From Thaumasiovibrio subtropicus (GTDB lineage: Bacteria > Pseudomonadota > Gammaproteobacteria > Enterobacterales > Vibrionaceae), in contig NZ_AP023054.1 of assembly GCF_019703835.1 (NCBI RefSeq), forward strand, positions 3,533,580 to 3,597,579: DNA of 64,000 bases, read 5' to 3'. Positions 60,688-64,000 of this stretch are shown here, piece by piece. The translations under genes and the position numbers were made by a program. Every line of letters begins with the position of its first letter. Position 1 is the stretch's first letter. The notes beneath the pieces are model-generated. The model made no database searches, was not told where the DNA came from, and saw only the letters and a list, made by a program, of their open reading frames with translations.

Positions 60688-60885
60688 TTGTCTACGCTAT
60701 ACCCTTCCTTTTTGTACGCCTTTATCGACATCGCACGAAAACTCTGTACACAAAGATTAACTTATCGTTGCGCTCGCTCATTTTTATGCATTTGTTATCA
60801 TTTTGATACTCTTTGTGTGGGTATAATCCACCCAGCCAATAGTATAAAAATAAAACAATAAGCTCACATTGAGCATGGGAGCAAC

Positions 60886-62316
60886 ATGAGCAAAGAGAAA
60901 CACGAGGCGAAGCCGATTGAGGTGCAAACCTTCAATCCGCGCGCCCACAAGTCAGCCAACAAAGATAGATTCAATCCTTCACAACGCATTTATGTCAGAG
61001 CCATGCAGGGCGTATATCAACGTCTTAGAAACCGCATGGGCTGGTTTTTTATGCTGCTGTTTATCGGCATACCATGGATTCCCTATGGCGATCGCCAAGC
61101 CATTTTATTGGATATCGCAGGCCAACAATTTCACTTTTTCGGCACCACTCTCTGGCCTCAAGATCTCACCCTACTGGCACTTGTTTTCATGATCGCTGCC
61201 TTTGCACTCTTCTTTGCGACCACTTTTTTTGGGCGTGTCTGGTGTGGCTATCTCTGCCCTCAAACCGTCTGGACCTATATCTTCGTCTGGTTTGAAGAGA
61301 AGCTCGAAGGCAATGCCAATAAACGTCGTAAGCAAGACAGTATGCCGCTAACTCACAAATTGCGAGTGCGTAAAACACTGAAGCACAGCGCATGGCTGAC
61401 GGTGTCTCTCTTCACCGCGCTTTCATTTGTTGGCTACTTTGTTCCCATCCACCTATTGCTCATTGATTTTTTCACCTTCCAAACCAGCTTTGCGGTGACC
61501 TTTTGGGTACTCTTTTTCACGCTTTGCACCTATGGCAATGCGGGCTGGATGCGCTCCATTGTCTGCCTGCACATGTGCCCTTATGCCCGTTTTCAATCGG
61601 CGATGTTTGATAAAGATACCTTTATCGTCGGCTACGATGATGAGCGGGGTGAAACACGAGGTCCCAGAAGCCGCAAAGCCGATCCGGCGCAATTGGGCCT
61701 AGGGGATTGCATAGATTGCGATCTCTGTGTCCAAGTCTGTCCCACTGGCATCGATATCCGCGATGGGTTGCAGTACGAATGTATTAACTGCGGTGCTTGT
61801 ATCGATGCCTGTGACCAAACCATGTCGCGAATGGGATATGAAAAAGGCTTAATCAGCTATACCACGGAGCATAAACTGCAAGGGCACAAAACGGACATCC
61901 TCAGGCCTAAGCTCGTCGGCTATGGGGTGGTTATGCTTGCGATGGTCGGCCTGTTTATCTTCAGCCTTACCACGGTTCAAACGATGGGGTTAGACGTCAT
62001 TCGTGACCGAAACCAACTGTTTAAAACCAACAGTGCTGGCTTGACCGAAAACACCTATACCTTAAAGGTGCTCAATAAGACCCAACAGACACAGCGCTAC
62101 TCGCTCAGTGTAGAAGGCATCGCGGATGTGGTTTGGTATGGCGAGCAAACCATTACGGTACCACCGGGAGGGATTGAAAGTGTGCCTGTTAGTCTTGGTG
62201 TGGATGAAGTACACCTTTCAACACCGATTCAGTTCATCCGCTTCAAAATAGAGAATCTCGATCAGCCAGATATTACTCCAATCGAAACAGAGAGTCGTTT
62301 CATTAGCAAAATGTAA
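60886..62316 (+). CDS. ccoG: Cytochrome c oxidase accessory protein CcoG
   Basis: 476 residues; also called RdxA/FixG. Membrane segments near 47-70, 88-115, 160-180, 195-215 and 340-360 surround Fe-S motifs: WCGYLCPQTVW, CLHMCPYARFQ and two 4Fe-4S ferredoxin motifs DCIDCDLCVQVCPTGID and ECINCGACIDACD. A periplasmic beta-sandwich ends the protein. It reduces copper for cbb3 oxidase assembly. No ccoNOPQ or ccoI gene lies next to it, so the target operon must be elsewhere. No FNR box was found upstream. Confidence 0.95.
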   Translation: MSKEKHEAKPIEVQTFNPRAHKSANKDRFNPSQRIYVRAMQGVYQRLRNRMGWFFMLLFIGIPWIPYGDRQAILLDIAGQQFHFFGTTLWPQDLTLLALVFMIAAFALFFATTFFGRVWCGYLCPQTVWTYIFVWFEEKLEGNANKRRKQDSMPLTHKLRVRKTLKHSAWLTVSLFTALSFVGYFVPIHLLLIDFFTFQTSFAVTFWVLFFTLCTYGNAGWMRSIVCLHMCPYARFQSAMFDKDTFIVGYDDERGETRGPRSRKADPAQLGLGDCIDCDLCVQVCPTGIDIRDGLQYECINCGACIDACDQTMSRMGYEKGLISYTTEHKLQGHKTDILRPKLVGYGVVMLAMVGLFIFSLTTVQTMGLDVIRDRNQLFKTNSAGLTENTYTLKVLNKTQQTQRYSLSVEGIADVVWYGEQTITVPPGGIESVPVSLGVDEVHLSTPIQFIRFKIENLDQPDITPIETESRFISKM

Positions 62317-62500
62317 CGCGGACTAGGGTCTTGGGTGCGCTATCGCGCCAAAGGCCCAACATCTTTACTCTGCACGCACATTCTAACTCATTTCTGAAGC
62401 CTGCTCTTAAAGCCAATGGTATGCATCTAAAGCACTTCAGAGTTTAGTCTTGGCGAGAACCTCGTTAAGATATGACCATCATTCCTTACTGGATTCTGTT

Positions 62501-63481
62501 ATGTCTTCCTTTAGCTTTTCCGAGCTTACCCCTGACCGCCAACTCGATGCACTCGACAGCATCGGCATTCGCGCTGAAACTGGCCTCCTCGCGCTCAACA
62601 GTTATGAGAACCGGGTTTATCAATTTGGTGCCGAAAATGGCAAGCGCTATGTCGTCAAGTTCTACCGCCCAGAACGCTGGAGTGACGCACAGATCCTCGA
62701 GGAACACGCCTTCGCGCAACAATTAGCCGAACATGAGATTCCTTTGGTTGCGCCCCTGACCATCGATGGACAGACTCTGCATCATTTCAATGAGGCGCGT
62801 TTTACGCTTTTCCCAAGTGTCGGTGGACGTCAATTTGAAGTCGATAACCTCGACCAGCTTGAGTGGGTTGGCCGCTATATGGGCCGCATTCATCAGGTCG
62901 GCCAGCAAGCCCCTTTCCAAGCGAGACCAACTATCGGCTTGGAAGAGTACTTGCATCAGCCTCGTCAACTGCTCGAAGGCAGCGACTTCATTCCAGTGCA
63001 TATTCGCAAAGCGTTTTTCTCTGATCTCAACCTCCTCATTGCTGAAATCAGTCAACAGTGGCATAACGATTGGCAAGCCATTCGTCTTCATGGCGACTGC
63101 CATCCCGGTAACATTCTTTGGCGCGATGAGCCCCTGTTTGTCGATTTAGACGATGCGCGGAATGGACCAGCCGTCCAAGACTTGTGGATGCTGCTAAGCG
63201 GTGACAAACAAGAAAAGCTTGTTCAACTCGATACCATCTTGGAAGGGTATGAAGAGTTTTGCCAATTTGATAAAAAACAGTTGCAACTAATTGAGCCATT
63301 GCGCGGTCTACGTATGGTGTATTTTATGGCTTGGTTGGCAAAACGCTGGCAAGATCCTGCATTTCCACTCGCCTTTCCGTGGTTTGCTGATGCAAAATAC
63401 TGGGAAGGGCAAGTTCTAGCATTCAAAGAGCAAATCGCAGCGCTGCGAGAGCCACCTTTGAGCTTGTCACCACAGTGGTAA
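62501..63481 (+). CDS. srkA: Stress response kinase A
   Basis: 326 residues from the ATG at 62501 ([18 protein letters not shown]); a longer frame from 62450 is rejected because E. coli SrkA (YihE) is 328. Aminoglycoside-phosphotransferase-like Ser/Thr kinase with catalytic loop [13 protein letters not shown] and metal motif [17 protein letters not shown]. Known role: protection from stress-induced cell death and Cpx response. It stands 44 bases before dsbA, as in E. coli where the two are cotranscribed. Confidence 0.95.
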   Translation: MSSFSFSELTPDRQLDALDSIGIRAETGLLALNSYENRVYQFGAENGKRYVVKFYRPERWSDAQILEEHAFAQQLAEHEIPLVAPLTIDGQTLHHFNEARFTLFPSVGGRQFEVDNLDQLEWVGRYMGRIHQVGQQAPFQARPTIGLEEYLHQPRQLLEGSDFIPVHIRKAFFSDLNLLIAEISQQWHNDWQAIRLHGDCHPGNILWRDEPLFVDLDDARNGPAVQDLWMLLSGDKQEKLVQLDTILEGYEEFCQFDKKQLQLIEPLRGLRMVYFMAWLAKRWQDPAFPLAFPWFADAKYWEGQVLAFKEQIAALREPPLSLSPQW

Positions 63482-63525
63482 TAACAATTTTAAAACGAAT
63501 AAAAGCGCATTCAAAAGGAGCTTAT

Positions 63526-64000
63526 ATGTTGAAGAAACTACTGGCATTTGCCGCAGCGACACTGATGTCACTTTCGGTGCATGCTGCCAAATTTGAAGAA
63601 GGGAAGCACTACGCTGTGCTATCGCAGCTCGATAAATCTTCTTCGCCGGTTGTCACCGAATTTTTCTCTTTCTACTGCCCACACTGTTTTCGTTTCGAGC
63701 CCTTGATGAAGCAAGTGGAAGAGAGTTTGCCTGAAAACGCTAAGTTCCAGAAATACCATGTCAGCTTTATGGGTGGAAACATGGGTGAACCAATGAGTAA
63801 GGCCTTTGCCACTGCCATTGTACTTAACGTTAAAGACACCATTGTCCCTATCTTGTTCGACCGTATTCATGTCAAAGACAAAGCGCCTCGTAACGAAGAA
63901 GAGCTGCGTCAAATCTTCATCGACGAAGGGGTCGATGCGGCGAAGTTTGATGGTGCGTATAACGGCTTTGCGGTCAACTCAATGACCCGTCGTTACAACA
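63526..64000 (+). CDS. dsbA: Thiol:disulfide interchange protein DsbA (cut at window end)
   Basis: Start of DsbA; 158 residues are inside the window and the gene runs past the end. Signal peptide [20 protein letters not shown], then [12 protein letters not shown] and the oxidising active site [11 protein letters not shown]. The CPHC dipeptide is the strong oxidant form of the periplasm. Ribosome site AAGGAG precedes the ATG. It follows srkA. Confidence 0.96.
   Translation, partial: MLKKLLAFAAATLMSLSVHAAKFEEGKHYAVLSQLDKSSSPVVTEFFSFYCPHCFRFEPLMKQVEESLPENAKFQKYHVSFMGGNMGEPMSKAFATAIVLNVKDTIVPILFDRIHVKDKAPRNEEELRQIFIDEGVDAAKFDGAYNGFAVNSMTRRYN

Noticed and set aside
60780-60830. FNR site before ccoG
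   Set aside because: The nearest dyad reads ATCA...TGAT, with the half-sites inverted relative to FNR (TTGAT...ATCAA).

Overview
The window is a chromosomal segment of a gamma-proteobacterium, almost certainly a member of the Vibrionaceae. The family call rests on gene order (trxA/rho facing rhlB-gppA; rmuC-ubiE-ubiJ-ubiB-tatABC-tatD; tsaC-hemF-aroE facing purE-purK; def-fmt-rsmB-trkA-trkH; srkA-dsbA), on an elongated UbiD, and on tandem rRNA operons with different spacer types. The genus is not settled from the sequence. Most of the segment is well-kept housekeeping DNA with short intergenic gaps.

Layout. 1-2560: a four-gene bufferin-type RiPP cluster (precursor, MNIO maturase, partner, DoxX membrane protein). 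2578-5424: ubiD, a small 2Fe-2S ferredoxin and the flavin reductase fre, preceded by a 265-bp palindromic repeat (5460-5724). 5854-11739: an unrecognised exported protein, rho, trxA, and divergent rhlB-gppA. 11829-19747: hemB, then a tightly packed run rmuC-ubiE-ubiJ-ubiB-tatABC-tatD. 19930-25203: an EamA transporter, a Bcr/CflA efflux pump facing a LysR regulator, and a three-domain aminopeptidase P. 25219-32262: rep with a coupled small anchored protein, ubiK, the ilvC/ilvY pair with a clear LysR operator, and an erythromycin-esterase-like lipoprotein. 32547-33697: a broken IS630-family element with a duplicated end.

33771-44830: two complete rRNA operons in tandem, both on the minus strand. 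The downstream one carries tRNA-Ile and tRNA-Ala in its spacer and tRNA-Asp after 5S. The upstream one has no spacer tRNA. The copies differ by paired, compensated substitutions, which look biological, and by single-base indels in conserved 23S positions, which look like sequence errors.

44954-64000: yrdA; the tsaC-hemF-aroE-DUF1488 operon; purE-purK with a PurR operator; yrdD, smg, dprA and a LysM protein facing def-fmt-rsmB-trkA-trkH; trhA facing a small unknown protein; yihD; ccoG; and srkA-dsbA, with dsbA cut by the window end.

Themes. Ubiquinone synthesis recurs (ubiD, ubiE, ubiB, ubiJ, ubiK, with fre and a ferredoxin next to ubiD), as do heme synthesis (hemB, hemF) and information processing. 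The most interesting item is the bufferin cluster at the left edge. No CRISPR array, prophage or recognised defence island was seen.
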